64,000 nucleotides of DNA from Chitinophaga filiformis (lineage in GTDB: Bacteria; Bacteroidota; Bacteroidia; Chitinophagales; Chitinophagaceae): contig NZ_CP095855.1 in the NCBI RefSeq assembly GCF_023100805.1, positions 3,079,001-3,143,000 of the forward strand, in the 5' to 3' direction. The notes beneath the pieces are model-generated. The model ran no database searches, was not told the DNA's origin, and saw only the letters and a program-made list of their open reading frames with translations. Positions within the stretch are counted from its first letter, which is position 1. Every line of letters begins with the position of its first letter. This document shows, one piece after another, positions 44,428 through 53,670 of the stretch. A program made the translations under genes and the position numbers.

Positions 44428-45546
44428 ATGCTTGAAAATTTGAAAATAGGAATATTAGGAGGCGGTCAGCTGGGAGGTATGCTTATACGGCATGCCATTG
44501 ATCTCGGTCTCAGCATTTCAGTAATGGATAAAGACGCCAATGCGCCTTGTGCACGTTATACTTCTTCTTTTTTCCAGGGCAGTCCCACATCTTATGAGGA
44601 TGTATTGGCTTTCGGTAAGGACCTTGATGTTATTACGATAGAAATGGAGGCGGTAAATATTGACGCCTTACGCGAACTGGAAAAGCAGGGGAAAAAAGTT
44701 TTTCCTGCTCCTGATACTATTAAAGTGATCCAGGATAAGTATACTCAAAAACAATTTCTACTGTCGCACAATATACCCGTAGTTCCGGGCGAAGCTATTG
44801 AAGACAGAAATGACCTGTATAAACACGAGAATAAACTACCGGGTTGTCTTAAAAAACGGAGAAACGGGTATGATGGTTACGGCGTAATGGTGTTGAAGAC
44901 AAGCGCAGATATTGCAGCTGCTTTTGATGAGCCATCTGTTCTCGAAGAGTTAGTGGATATAAAAAATGAAATTTCTGTAATCGTAGCAAGGAACGAGCAG
45001 GGTGATGTAAAATGCTATGATGCTGTAATGATGGTGTTTTCCGGAGAGAAGTTCGTACTTGATTTCCAGGAGGCCCCGGCTCAATTGGAGGAAGGAATAC
45101 TAAAAGAGGCTACCATCCTCGCTGAAAAGATAGCGGATGCGCTTAAGCTTGTCGGTATTCTTGCCGTAGAGATGTTTGTTACAAAAGACAATAAGGTTTT
45201 AGTAAATGAACTGGCTCCAAGGCCACATAACAGCGGGCATCACACAATAGAAGCCAGCAATACATCTCAATACGAGCAATTGCTCCGGGCCATACTAGGC
45301 TTGCCACTGGGAGATACGAGCCTCCATTGTCCATCTTTGATGATCAATATACTGGAAACCGCTGCATTGATCTCGAACAGACAGGAGAAACTGCAGTCCT
45401 TGTTGGCTGTAGAAGGCGCACATCTTCACTGGTATGGTAAGAAAGGCAATAGAATAGGCAGGAAGATTGGTCATATCACCATCACTGGCAGCACAATGGA
45501 AGGCGTCATCTCCAAGGCTGCGACCATTCGGAAAATTTTAAATTAG
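44428..45546 (+). CDS. purK: N5-carboxyaminoimidazole ribonucleotide synthase
   Basis: A 372-residue ATP-grasp enzyme starting [19 protein letters not shown]. Conserved segments include [14 protein letters not shown] in the ATP-grasp loop and [19 protein letters not shown] at the C-terminal domain, a purK signature. It makes N5-CAIR from AIR, bicarbonate and ATP in purine synthesis. The start is the ATG at 44428; a TTG nine bases upstream is unlikely. It is followed 5 nt later by purE. Confidence 0.96.
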   Translation: MLENLKIGILGGGQLGGMLIRHAIDLGLSISVMDKDANAPCARYTSSFFQGSPTSYEDVLAFGKDLDVITIEMEAVNIDALRELEKQGKKVFPAPDTIKVIQDKYTQKQFLLSHNIPVVPGEAIEDRNDLYKHENKLPGCLKKRRNGYDGYGVMVLKTSADIAAAFDEPSVLEELVDIKNEISVIVARNEQGDVKCYDAVMMVFSGEKFVLDFQEAPAQLEEGILKEATILAEKIADALKLVGILAVEMFVTKDNKVLVNELAPRPHNSGHHTIEASNTSQYEQLLRAILGLPLGDTSLHCPSLMINILETAALISNRQEKLQSLLAVEGAHLHWYGKKGNRIGRKIGHITITGSTMEGVISKAATIRKILN

Positions 45547-45551
45547 AAAAT

Positions 45552-46049
45552 ATGAAACAGGTAGAAGTAGGCATTATTATGGGCAGTAGTTCCGATGCGC
45601 CTATCATGCGTCAGGCAATAGAGGTATTAAAGAGATTCGACATAGGCTACGAGTTTAGTGTTGTATCTGCACACCGCAGCCCTCAAAGAATGTTTGAATA
45701 CGCAGCTGCTGCCGAGGGGCGTGGCCTGAAGATCATCATTGCGGGTGCTGGCGGTGCTGCCCATCTTCCAGGTATGGTTGCTGCTATTACCACTTTGCCT
45801 GTAATTGGCGTTCCAATCAAATCATCCAACTCCCTTGATGGTTGGGATTCCCTTCTCTCAATAGTGCAAATGCCCGGCGACATACCCGTAGCAACAGTAG
45901 GTGTGAATGGCGCCCGTAATGCCGGTTTACTGGCAGTACAGATCCTGGGTACCAGTAACAGTGAGCTCAGGCAAAAGCTGGCAGCATTAAAGAAGGAAAA
46001 TAATGAAAAGGTCGCTAAACAGAATGAGACTTTAGATCAATTCGAATAG
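45552..46049 (+). CDS. purE: N5-CAIR mutase
   Basis: A 165-residue protein with [33 protein letters not shown] and [18 protein letters not shown], the three substrate-binding loops of PurE. It converts N5-CAIR to CAIR, the next purine step after PurK, and is in one operon with it. Normal length for class I PurE. A strong terminator follows. Confidence 0.96.
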   Translation: MKQVEVGIIMGSSSDAPIMRQAIEVLKRFDIGYEFSVVSAHRSPQRMFEYAAAAEGRGLKIIIAGAGGAAHLPGMVAAITTLPVIGVPIKSSNSLDGWDSLLSIVQMPGDIPVATVGVNGARNAGLLAVQILGTSNSELRQKLAALKKENNEKVAKQNETLDQFE

Positions 46050-46091
46050 GAGGGGCCTGTTCTGTCTTATGCTAAGAATTATAAATATTTG

Positions 46092-46132
46092 GAGAGGCCT
46101 GCAGACACAGTGTATGCGGGCCTCTCTTTTTT
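46092..46132 (+). terminator. purE terminator
   Basis: A 12-bp stem (GAGAGGCCTGCA with TGCGGGCCTCTC, one G-T pair) with an 11-nt loop and a T run. Confidence 0.85.
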
Positions 46133-46159
46133 ATATGTTCAGTGCGCATTCAGGAAAGA

Positions 46160-46185
46160 TTTCAGTCCCACCTGTCGGACTGAAA
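46160..46185. terminator. Second hairpin, possible GH2 terminator
   Basis: A perfect 9-bp stem TTTCAGTCC/GGACTGAAA with an 8-nt loop. On the minus strand it is followed by a T-rich tail and may end the GH2 transcript. Confidence 0.5.
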
Positions 46186-46338
46186 CCTTTATAACTAATA
46201 GATCTTTACTAAGCGCTCCTTCGTGCAGTCATCTCCGGCCTTAGCCAGGTGTCGGGTAATGAGGCTGTCAAACCAACCGGTAAGATTATTAGTAAGCTGA
46301 AGATCGATGCATGGGCCAGCTGCTGAATAATTTGTCGA

Positions 46339-48156
46339 TCATTTCTGATTTAACTCATTCCCGGCATTTATCACTGCTTCATTCACGGCTTTCACCCTTT
46401 TTATATCCATTTTTTCTACGGCCCTGTCATAAGTCAGTACACCATTCACCTCATGTTCAACATCCGTTGTCTGCGTATACACCGCAATGCTTAAACCCTG
46501 ATATCGCATCAGCTGCTCCACCTGGTCCATCAGCAGTACGTACCTGTCGGTTAGTCTGTCGCTGGTAGCCTCATAGTCATAAGCATTATTCTCTACCGGC
46601 CACATATGACCCCGTACAAACAAGCCCACGCCGCCAAATTCACCAAGTGATGCAGCGCGTTTGCCATCGGGTTTTGATGCACCATAGGGTCCGACATATA
46701 TATGCGTATCTACAAAATCCCCATTTCCGGGATCTCCGGCCGCCTTCTGATAGCCAGGATTATTGTTAAATCCTGAATTGCCGTTTACCAGTCTTGAGGG
46801 ATCGAGCTGTTTCACCCAGTCAGTGATCTCTTTTACATCAAACGCGCCCCAGTTCTCATTGAACGGCACCCAGGTAATGATAGAAGGGGAATTATAAAGG
46901 TCATCGATCATGGTTTGTAATTCCTTCCGGAAAGCGCTTCTTACCTTTGCGGTGTCTTCATGTTGATACCAGATAGCCGGCATATCCTGCCATACCAGCA
47001 GACCAAGTTTATCCGCCCAATAATAGAAGCGTTTGGGCTCAGTCTTCATATGCTTTCTGATTAAATTGAACCCCGCTTTTTTGGTAAATGCGATGTCGTA
47101 TTTTAAGGCCTCCTCCGTAGGTGGCGTGAGAATACCATCAGGCCAGTATCCCTGATCGAGTAATCCAAGCTGCATCACAAACTTATTATTTAACAAGGGT
47201 CTTATCACCCCGTTCACATTACCCAGTTTAATATCACGCATACCAAAGTAACTCCTGACCTCATCAGCGACATTGCCCCTGTTATCTTTCAGTGTGATGT
47301 TAAGATCATACAGAAATGGATTCTCCGGCGACCATAACTTCGGATCCTTTATCGGAATATATAATTTAGTTCCGGAGCGTCCTGAGGTCTCAGACACCAT
47401 CTTTTTTCCATCAAATGCAGTAGCCTGTACTTGCGCGGCATCAGCATCTACAACTACTTCAAGTCTGTTGTTTACCAGATCAGGCAATAGCCGGATGTTT
47501 TTAATGTAATGCTCACTCACCGGCTCCAGCCATACACTTTGCCAGATGCCTGAAGTAAAGGTATAATCTCCCCGTGGACCATTCTTACCGGAGGGTGTCC
47601 TGCCGTCATTAGCATCATGTGCCGCAACGACGATGGTATTGGTGCCTGCTTTCAAAAACTTTGTGATGTTTATATGAAACGAAGTATAGCCACCGGAATG
47701 TGATCCGGCTTTTTCGCCATTGACGAATAAGGTCGCATCATGATCAACTGCTTCAAAATTAATAATGATCTGTTTACCCTTCCAGGCAGCAGGTATTTCG
47801 AATGTCCGGCGGTACCACATATTTATCTCCTGCTTACGCTCAATGCCTGAAAGGACTGACTCCGGACAATAAGGAACAAGTATCTTTTCTGTTTTATCAC
47901 TAAAACTCACCGGTTTGATGGGATTCAAAGCGCTGGCAATATGTTCGCCGCCCATGTAATCCCATTTCCCATTTAGATTCATCCATTCTTTACGTTCCAA
48001 CTGTGGACGGGGATATTCCGGAAAAGGAGTTGTGGATTCCATTGCAGCCTTCGTCCATTGTGTAGGTAGTTTTGGCTGTTGTGCTAAAGAAGTTTTGACT
48101 ACGATACCGTGGAATAGCATGAGTCCCCAAAAAAGCAGGCATTTTTTTGCTGTCAT
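46339..48156 (-). CDS. GH2 family glycoside hydrolase, exported
   Basis: A 605-residue protein with a signal peptide (MTAKKCLLFWGLMLFHGIVV). It has a sugar-binding jelly-roll domain (MNLNGKWDYMGG; GKQIIINFEAVDHDATLFVNG), an Ig-like domain and a TIM barrel with acid/base Glu in WVPFNENWGAF and candidate nucleophile Glu in ASLGEFGGVGL. Beta-galactosidase or beta-glucuronidase type activity is likely, but the substrate is unclear. The upstream 25 codons of the open frame are dropped because the ATG at 48156 starts the signal peptide. Confidence 0.93.
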   Translation of the reverse strand: MTAKKCLLFWGLMLFHGIVVKTSLAQQPKLPTQWTKAAMESTTPFPEYPRPQLERKEWMNLNGKWDYMGGEHIASALNPIKPVSFSDKTEKILVPYCPESVLSGIERKQEINMWYRRTFEIPAAWKGKQIIINFEAVDHDATLFVNGEKAGSHSGGYTSFHINITKFLKAGTNTIVVAAHDANDGRTPSGKNGPRGDYTFTSGIWQSVWLEPVSEHYIKNIRLLPDLVNNRLEVVVDADAAQVQATAFDGKKMVSETSGRSGTKLYIPIKDPKLWSPENPFLYDLNITLKDNRGNVADEVRSYFGMRDIKLGNVNGVIRPLLNNKFVMQLGLLDQGYWPDGILTPPTEEALKYDIAFTKKAGFNLIRKHMKTEPKRFYYWADKLGLLVWQDMPAIWYQHEDTAKVRSAFRKELQTMIDDLYNSPSIITWVPFNENWGAFDVKEITDWVKQLDPSRLVNGNSGFNNNPGYQKAAGDPGNGDFVDTHIYVGPYGASKPDGKRAASLGEFGGVGLFVRGHMWPVENNAYDYEATSDRLTDRYVLLMDQVEQLMRYQGLSIAVYTQTTDVEHEVNGVLTYDRAVEKMDIKRVKAVNEAVINAGNELNQK

Positions 48157-48520
48157 TATAGAATATATTAGGTCAATGTTACGCTTGAAACAAAATACAT
48201 TTTTTTCTTCAATACCCGGATACTTCTGCAAACTGCCAGGGGAACTGGAATATCTTCAGGCTGCCTGTGTTCGCGAAGGCGTCATCTTCCTACCTTCACC
48301 ACCGTTAGTCGACAGGCAGCGTAAATGCCGGCGGATGACCTGCTGATTAGCGGCTCTTTATACTAGTACCCGGCCCTGAGATAAGGCGGCCATACACGCT
48401 CATGCCGGTGTATTTGGCTCTCCATATATCGGGCATCTTGTCTGGTTGCGTTCCCTCACGACACTGACGTGTACAATTTTGCGGTTCGTTTATTATTTTA
48501 GACACAAATTGACTGGCAGC
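48157..48520. other. Divergent intergenic region
   Basis: 364 bp between the divergent GH2 and membrane-protein genes. A 9-bp inverted repeat GCTGCCTGT/ACAGGCAGC lies at 48260-48268 and 48312-48320 (43-nt gap). Nothing else seen. Confidence 0.5.
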
Positions 48521-48994
48521 ATGCAGATCAGGAAAAGAATAAAATCTGATTATAGTTCTATCCTGAAGGCAAAAATTTATACGCTTTTAGCCAGGAGTAT
48601 ATGGATATACCTGATCTGTATGTTTGTAATCGCATCTGTCTTGCCTTTACCATCTGTTGGCATCCTGTTTTCAGGAATGATTTATTTCCTGGCATTGTTG
48701 ATCCTGGTCATCCTTCCGGGGTATCATTTCAGTGCAGTCCGCCTCGCTAATACCCTGAACTTTGACGCGGATGCAGTGTTTAGCGAAACAGACATTGTGC
48801 TGCGACACCGGAATAAAGATATGGTGGAGACGAAGGATTGGGCCTGGATTTCAAAAATCGCCTTCACCCGGGCGGCGGTAGTACTGGAAACCAGACAATA
48901 TCCTGGTTTTCTGATTTTTCTTCATAGAAGCGGCCTTACGGGGGAAGAAATGGCCTTTTTAAACCAAATGAATGTTCGGATTCGCCAAAAGTAA
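48521..48994 (+). CDS. Membrane protein with YcxB-like C-terminal domain
   Basis: A 157-residue protein from ATG 48521 (MQIRKRIKSDYSSILKAKIY). Two membrane helices near residues 27-70 (IYLICMFVIASVLPLPSVG; FLALLILVILPGYHF) are followed by a beta-rich segment (FSETDIVLRHRNKDMVETKDWAWISKIAF) that resembles the YcxB-like domain. Function unknown. Standalone gene. Confidence 0.65.
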   Translation: MQIRKRIKSDYSSILKAKIYTLLARSIWIYLICMFVIASVLPLPSVGILFSGMIYFLALLILVILPGYHFSAVRLANTLNFDADAVFSETDIVLRHRNKDMVETKDWAWISKIAFTRAAVVLETRQYPGFLIFLHRSGLTGEEMAFLNQMNVRIRQK

Positions 48995-49535
48995 GGCATA
49001 ATCATAACCGTTACCAATGGGCTGGTCTGGTTCATTCATTGCTATTGATATGTAATCAAGGAGCTCCTTCAATTATCAATTTATAGCATAGTTCATCTGA
49101 CTGGCTAGGCTTTTAACGACTACGCCAGGTGGGAATCAGGCTACTATCGCGGATCAGGGTGAGGGGGAATGGGAAGTAGCTAGTTATTAATAATATTTAC
49201 TATACTTTTGATCCTTATGAATACAATACCACGTACCCATATAGAAAAGAGAATAGCTACATATGCGATTGTTTTGGCAAGTATTCTTTTTGTCGGATTG
49301 GGAAGTGACCTTTAGTTTGGTGTTTTGTTAGTATTTTAGATAAATCCATTGAAGAGCGATATGAAGAGTGGGTAGGATTCTTTTTCTACATATGCCAGGA
49401 CCTTTTTAATAAAATAATGCCCTTAGATATAATCGAAAGGCGACCGTCTTCATAAGTCAATTTTGGGCCGGTTATACGATCTGTTCGCGCTTCGTCGCAG
49501 ATTTAATAGGAACACAATAACCAAAAATAAAATTC
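48995..49535. other. Gene-poor intergenic region
   Basis: 541 bp with only one weak short open frame, listed separately. No RNA gene, repeat or terminator was convincing. Confidence 0.5.
49217..49315 (+). CDS. Possible 32-aa membrane peptide (uncertain)
   Basis: A 32-codon frame beginning MNTIPRTHIEKRIATYAIVL with a single hydrophobic segment. Could be a genuine small membrane peptide or the start of a broken gene. Evidence is weak. Confidence 0.2.
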   Translation: MNTIPRTHIEKRIATYAIVLASILFVGLGSDL

Positions 49536-49970
49536 ATGAGAGCAATTAATCCCTGGATCAACTTCAATGGCAATGCCGAAGAAGCATTCACTTTCTACAA
49601 ATCAGTTTTCGGCGGCGAGTTTACAAAAATCACCCGCTTTAAAGACTTAGCAGGACCCGAGTTTCAGGTAGCCGAAGAAGAGGCGGATAAAATAATGTAC
49701 ATCGGCTTGCCGCTTGGCAAAAATAATGTGTTAATAGCCAATGATGTTCCGGCATTTTTAGGGCAGGTAAGCGAAAATGAAAACCGGTCTAAAATACACG
49801 TGAATGCCGAAAGCCGTGAAGAAGCAGATAAAATATTTAACGGGTTATCAGCAGGCGGAGAAGTGGAAGGGCCCATTGGAGATAGCCCATGGGGTACCTA
49901 CGCCGGAATGTTCAGAGATAAATATGGTATTGAATGGATTGTAGAATTTGACCCTGGTTTTAACGGTTAG
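49536..49970 (+). CDS. VOC-family (PhnB-like) protein
   Basis: A 144-residue protein with the PhnB/VOC opening INPWINFNGNAEEAFTFYKS and FGGEFTKI, then WGTYAGMFRDKYGIEWIVEF. The fold is a glyoxalase-like beta-alpha pair. Members include metal enzymes and binding proteins; many PhnB-like proteins lack a known reaction. No neighbours suggest a role. Confidence 0.85.
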   Translation: MRAINPWINFNGNAEEAFTFYKSVFGGEFTKITRFKDLAGPEFQVAEEEADKIMYIGLPLGKNNVLIANDVPAFLGQVSENENRSKIHVNAESREEADKIFNGLSAGGEVEGPIGDSPWGTYAGMFRDKYGIEWIVEFDPGFNG

Positions 49971-50281
49971 GTAAATACGAAAAATAAAACTGGTATGTAA
50001 ATAAATATAGCTCTAATGAAAATATCCCAAACGATTGTTCTCTAAAGGCACCGACCTTAGCGTACAATCGTTTAAAACAGTGGTTATGTTTGATATTTTG
50101 TTGCCGCATCGCATTAAGGGCCATAAAACCCAACAGGTGGAGTGGCCGTTCGTCCCTTTCTACCCTCGTGCCCGGTATAGTAGGCTTTCGAACCAAATAC
50201 TGTGGATGATTAGGAAGGTATCAATTGACGGTAATTATTACAGTACTGTTTGTAGATATTAACATCGGATTATAATGTAGC
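49971..50281. other. Intergenic region with a 10-bp inverted repeat
   Basis: 311 bp. AAACGATTGT at 50029-50038 pairs with ACAATCGTTT at 50064-50073. A plus-strand open frame covers part of it but resembles no family I know. Confidence 0.5.
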
Positions 50282-51205
50282 TTACTTAGGAATTTTAATG
50301 TATGCTATTTTTACAACGTCTGAATATACATTCCCAGCATCAACAAATGAAATGGCACTAATACTACCTTGCCCATTTTGGACGGCGTTGAAGTCATAAG
50401 CGCGCGAACTTCCGGGTGCTTCGCTAAATGTGCCTCCCGTTGCCATGGCTATATCAGGATTTATATACTGATACCAGAAGGGGTTAAAAATATTCATGGG
50501 AGCATATACCTGGTTTCTAATAGAAAGCCAGAAAAGGAATGATTTATCTAACGTACTTATATCCGCAACTGGTCCTTTATTGAAATGAACTGCTCTTTTA
50601 GTAGAAGTCACGTAAGTTACGGGGGGAGAGTTATTGATATGTGTATGATTGTAGCTTACATAGCTAACTGAGTCCAGACCAGTACTTCTGAAAAGCACAG
50701 TTTTTGTTAGTGTATCGCCGGTATACAGCCCTGTAAAAGTACCCCCATTTGAGACATAGCTGTAGGAACTTTTTATATGATTATTAGCATCATAGCTATA
50801 CACGTTGTTGACGCGAAAGCCATCGCTATAGCCTACATCATTCATTAAAATGCTATCCAGTCGCCACGAGGTATTGTAATAAAAATAATAATCCTGTTTT
50901 GTATCCCAATACAGCCGACTACCTTTTACAGTTGCAATTGTTCCATTAACATTGTAGGTAAATATCCAGCTGGCCGTATCCGTAGTGGAACGATAGACCT
51001 GGCTTATTTTTTTAATTCTATGGTCTGCATTATAGTCGATAGAAATTATATCTGGTGCAGCAGATGTATCTCCCATTGTATAGTATAATGCTTTGGAGAT
51101 GATTGCAATGGAGTCTTTAGTATCGTTTTCAGGGGATCTAAGAGAATCTTTTTTACAAGCTGTAAAAAGTATTGACAGAACAAAAAGCCAAAAAAAAAAT
51201 TTCAT
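50282..51205 (-). CDS. Lipoprotein, hypothetical
   Basis: A 307-residue protein with a lipoprotein signal (MKFFFWLFVLSILFTAC, lipobox Cys at 17). The body has repeated beta-hairpin segments like ADHRIKKISQVYRSTTD and DANNHIKSSYSYVSNGG, similar to the YD-type strands of DUF4595-like Bacteroidota lipoproteins. Likely exposed at the cell surface or periplasm. Function unknown. Confidence 0.7.
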   Translation of the reverse strand: MKFFFWLFVLSILFTACKKDSLRSPENDTKDSIAIISKALYYTMGDTSAAPDIISIDYNADHRIKKISQVYRSTTDTASWIFTYNVNGTIATVKGSRLYWDTKQDYYFYYNTSWRLDSILMNDVGYSDGFRVNNVYSYDANNHIKSSYSYVSNGGTFTGLYTGDTLTKTVLFRSTGLDSVSYVSYNHTHINNSPPVTYVTSTKRAVHFNKGPVADISTLDKSFLFWLSIRNQVYAPMNIFNPFWYQYINPDIAMATGGTFSEAPGSSRAYDFNAVQNGQGSISAISFVDAGNVYSDVVKIAYIKIPK

Positions 51206-51229
51206 ATGTATATATTATTTATGCGTATG

Positions 51230-51237
51230 CAAATGTA
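51230..51237 (-). promoter_or_regulatory. -7 box of the lipoprotein gene
   Basis: The minus strand reads TACATTTG, a perfect match to TAnnTTTG, 25 nt upstream of the ATG. No well-placed TTG was seen for the -33 box. Confidence 0.5.
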
Positions 51238-51484
51238 ATGCAATTTATATGAATAAAAGGCGTCCAAGCTTCACAATCTGAAGTCTTTATTTTTTGATAG
51301 GGGATATGCATGTTGATTTGGCAAATATTGTAATGAATTTTTAGCTGCAGCAATTGGCCACATCATTCAAAAGTGAGAGGGTAGGATCGTTTTTGAGGTG
51401 ATAAACTATTTTTCTACTAATTTTATAACATTATTGGTTCTTGTTACATAATGAAGCATAGACAGCTTCCAAATTAAAATTACT

Positions 51485-51832
51485 ATGGCTATTAAAATTA
51501 CAGATGAATGTATTTTCTGCGGAGCTTGTGAATCAGAATGTCCAAATAACGCGATCTATGAGGGGGGCGTACAATGGGCAATTGCAGATGGCACAACGGT
51601 TAAAGGTGATTTTGTGTTGAAGGATGGATCTATTATTGATGCCAGCCAGCGCAATGCTCCCCTGGCTACCGATCTGTATTATATTGTTTCAGATAAGTGT
51701 ACAGAGTGTCAGGGATTTCATGAGGAACCACAATGTGCAGTTGCTTGTCCGGTTGACTGTTGTGTACCTGACGAAATGTACCAGGAGTCTGAAGAAGAAC
51801 TGTTGGCGAAGAAAGATAAGTTACATCGTTAA
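51485..51832 (+). CDS. YfhL-type 2[4Fe-4S] ferredoxin
   Basis: A 115-residue protein with the first cluster motif CIFCGACESECPNNAI and the second CTECQGFHEEPQCAVACPVDCC, matching the YfhL family of dicluster ferredoxins with an insert in the second motif. It carries electrons at low potential; partner unknown. Standalone with a good terminator. Confidence 0.93.
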   Translation: MAIKITDECIFCGACESECPNNAIYEGGVQWAIADGTTVKGDFVLKDGSIIDASQRNAPLATDLYYIVSDKCTECQGFHEEPQCAVACPVDCCVPDEMYQESEEELLAKKDKLHR

Positions 51833-52007
51833 TCAGAAACTATAAGGAATTATTAGTACTGTCGTCTGACTGAATCACTGACTGGCATGCAGAATCCATT
51901 TCAATGATAACTTCCTCCGACACAGAAAAAGACAAGCTGCTTAAAGTAGCTAAAACAAATTAATCTGACCAAGAATGTTTCTCCGGACAGTAAGTACTAG
52001 AGGCAAG

Positions 52008-52032
52008 GGTCGGAGAAACATCTCCGACCTTT
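52008..52032 (+). terminator. Terminator after ferredoxin gene
   Basis: A perfect 9-bp stem GGTCGGAGA/TCTCCGACC with AACA loop and a short T run. It lies 175 bp after the stop codon. Confidence 0.75.
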
Positions 52033-52109
52033 CCGCTTTTATACCCGGTAAAGAATCATTTCCGAACCGGCTTCAGTTGACCTATGAAACTTTAGGTCCC
52101 CACTATCTC

Positions 52110-53660
52110 CTAATACCCATTATTCTGCGACAAACCAGGATTAATGTCGCGGTCTAATTGTGGTATCGGCAACAGCTCATCTTTATTTTTTGTGAAATGT
52201 GCAAATCCGGCGTCTCTGGCTGACAATTGAGCACTCAGGTCATTCCATCTCTGGAGATCTTCCCAGCGATGCCCTTCCCCGGCCAGCTCGGTGATCCGCT
52301 CATGTTTCAGTTGCCCGAGCAGCGCATCCTGGTTTAAGTCGGGCCTTATCAGAGATAATGGCGCCAATCCTGCACGCGCTCTTACCATATCTATCCACGG
52401 ATAGGCCTGTGCGGTTTGTCCGGCGCCATTAAGTGCTTCTGCATATAGAAGGAGTATGTCCGCATAACGCAGGTATCTGTAATTATTGCCTGAATGGAAG
52501 ACTTCACCAGGCATCGTAGCATCATTCAGTAATTTCCTGAAATAGACATCGTTTTGGTTGGGAACAGTGCCGGGATCACTGGGATAACCCAAAGATACAA
52601 ATGTCCTGCCATAGACCATTGTAAATGTCGGTCCTCTTTCATCCGTTGAATCGTACAGGAAAGAAGCTGCCAGGCGTGGATCGCGTTGATTACCCATTGT
52701 TCGCTCTTGTTCAAATTCAAGCACCAGCCAGCGTCGCGCCTGACCATCTGTAAAGCCAAAGGGGCGGGGAGCGAAGAATGGTGGAATAGACGTACCGTAA
52801 TTAAGGTTATCAGATCCAGGCTGGGTATCGTCATCGTGATTGTCCGTGGGATTTACGGCGTATTGTATCTCGAAAACTGACTCACTATTGTTTTCTGTAG
52901 CTTCAAGGAAATTGTTACGATAGTCACGCTGTAGACTATAGTTACTTTTCCCTTCTCCGGTAACCAGCCACTGAAGAGCAGTCACCGCCTGGGGATATTT
53001 ATGCTGCTGCAGGAATGTCTTGCCGAGCATTCCGTATGCTGCGCCCTTTGTAGCGCGGCCGATGTTGGCAGCGTCATAGGATACAGGTAAGCCTGCAGCT
53101 GCTGTTGTAAAGTCCTTTTCGACCTGTGCAAATACAGCCTCCTGTGTGGATGTTGCCGGTTTATCTACAGAGGTGGAGGTATGCAGCTGTAAGGGCACAT
53201 TGCCCCATAATGTAGCCAACGTATAGTAAAAGAATCCTCTCATGAAATAGGCTTCTGCCAGGAGTTGCTGTTTTTTGGTGTCGTCCATGGCAATGTTGGG
53301 TACGTTGTCCAGCACCTGGTTGGCCCTGTTGATCCCGATATATAAGTCCTGCCAGAGGTTAACAGTACTTGAATAATTATAGTCGGTTATATTAAAAGCG
53401 TCGTAGTTATTGACGATGTCAGAATTGGGGCTGCTACTGAAACCTTCATCTGACCTGATGACGGTGATGAAGAAGTACCAGCGGCAAAGCCCTGGGCGAT
53501 GAAATGTGCTATATACCGCATTGATGCCGAGTTGTGCATCGCTGGCTGTTTTCCAGAAATTAGCCGTCGTAGGCGTGTTAGGATTGGAAATATCCAGCTC
53601 ATTTTTACAGGCTGTTATTAGTAACGCCGATATCAGGACAATAAGTATTGTATTTTTCAT
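52110..53660 (-). CDS. SusD/RagB nutrient-binding lipoprotein
   Basis: A 516-residue protein from ATG 53660 (MKNTILIVLISALLITAC, lipobox Cys at 18); the 51 codons of open frame upstream overlap susC and are not used. SusD features include LYIGINRANQVLDNVPN, AEAYFMRGFFYYTLATLWGNVPL and the C-terminal LRYADILLLYAEALNGAG and RITELAGEGHRWEDLQRWN. It pairs with the SusC gene 10 bp upstream. Substrate unknown. Confidence 0.95.
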   Translation of the reverse strand: MKNTILIVLISALLITACKNELDISNPNTPTTANFWKTASDAQLGINAVYSTFHRPGLCRWYFFITVIRSDEGFSSSPNSDIVNNYDAFNITDYNYSSTVNLWQDLYIGINRANQVLDNVPNIAMDDTKKQQLLAEAYFMRGFFYYTLATLWGNVPLQLHTSTSVDKPATSTQEAVFAQVEKDFTTAAAGLPVSYDAANIGRATKGAAYGMLGKTFLQQHKYPQAVTALQWLVTGEGKSNYSLQRDYRNNFLEATENNSESVFEIQYAVNPTDNHDDDTQPGSDNLNYGTSIPPFFAPRPFGFTDGQARRWLVLEFEQERTMGNQRDPRLAASFLYDSTDERGPTFTMVYGRTFVSLGYPSDPGTVPNQNDVYFRKLLNDATMPGEVFHSGNNYRYLRYADILLLYAEALNGAGQTAQAYPWIDMVRARAGLAPLSLIRPDLNQDALLGQLKHERITELAGEGHRWEDLQRWNDLSAQLSARDAGFAHFTKNKDELLPIPQLDRDINPGLSQNNGY

Positions 53661-53670
53661 AGCTGAAGAG

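Noticed and set aside
50035-50262. Possible transposase fragment after the VOC gene
   Set aside because: No catalytic motif or inverted termini of an insertion sequence beyond a single 10-bp repeat.
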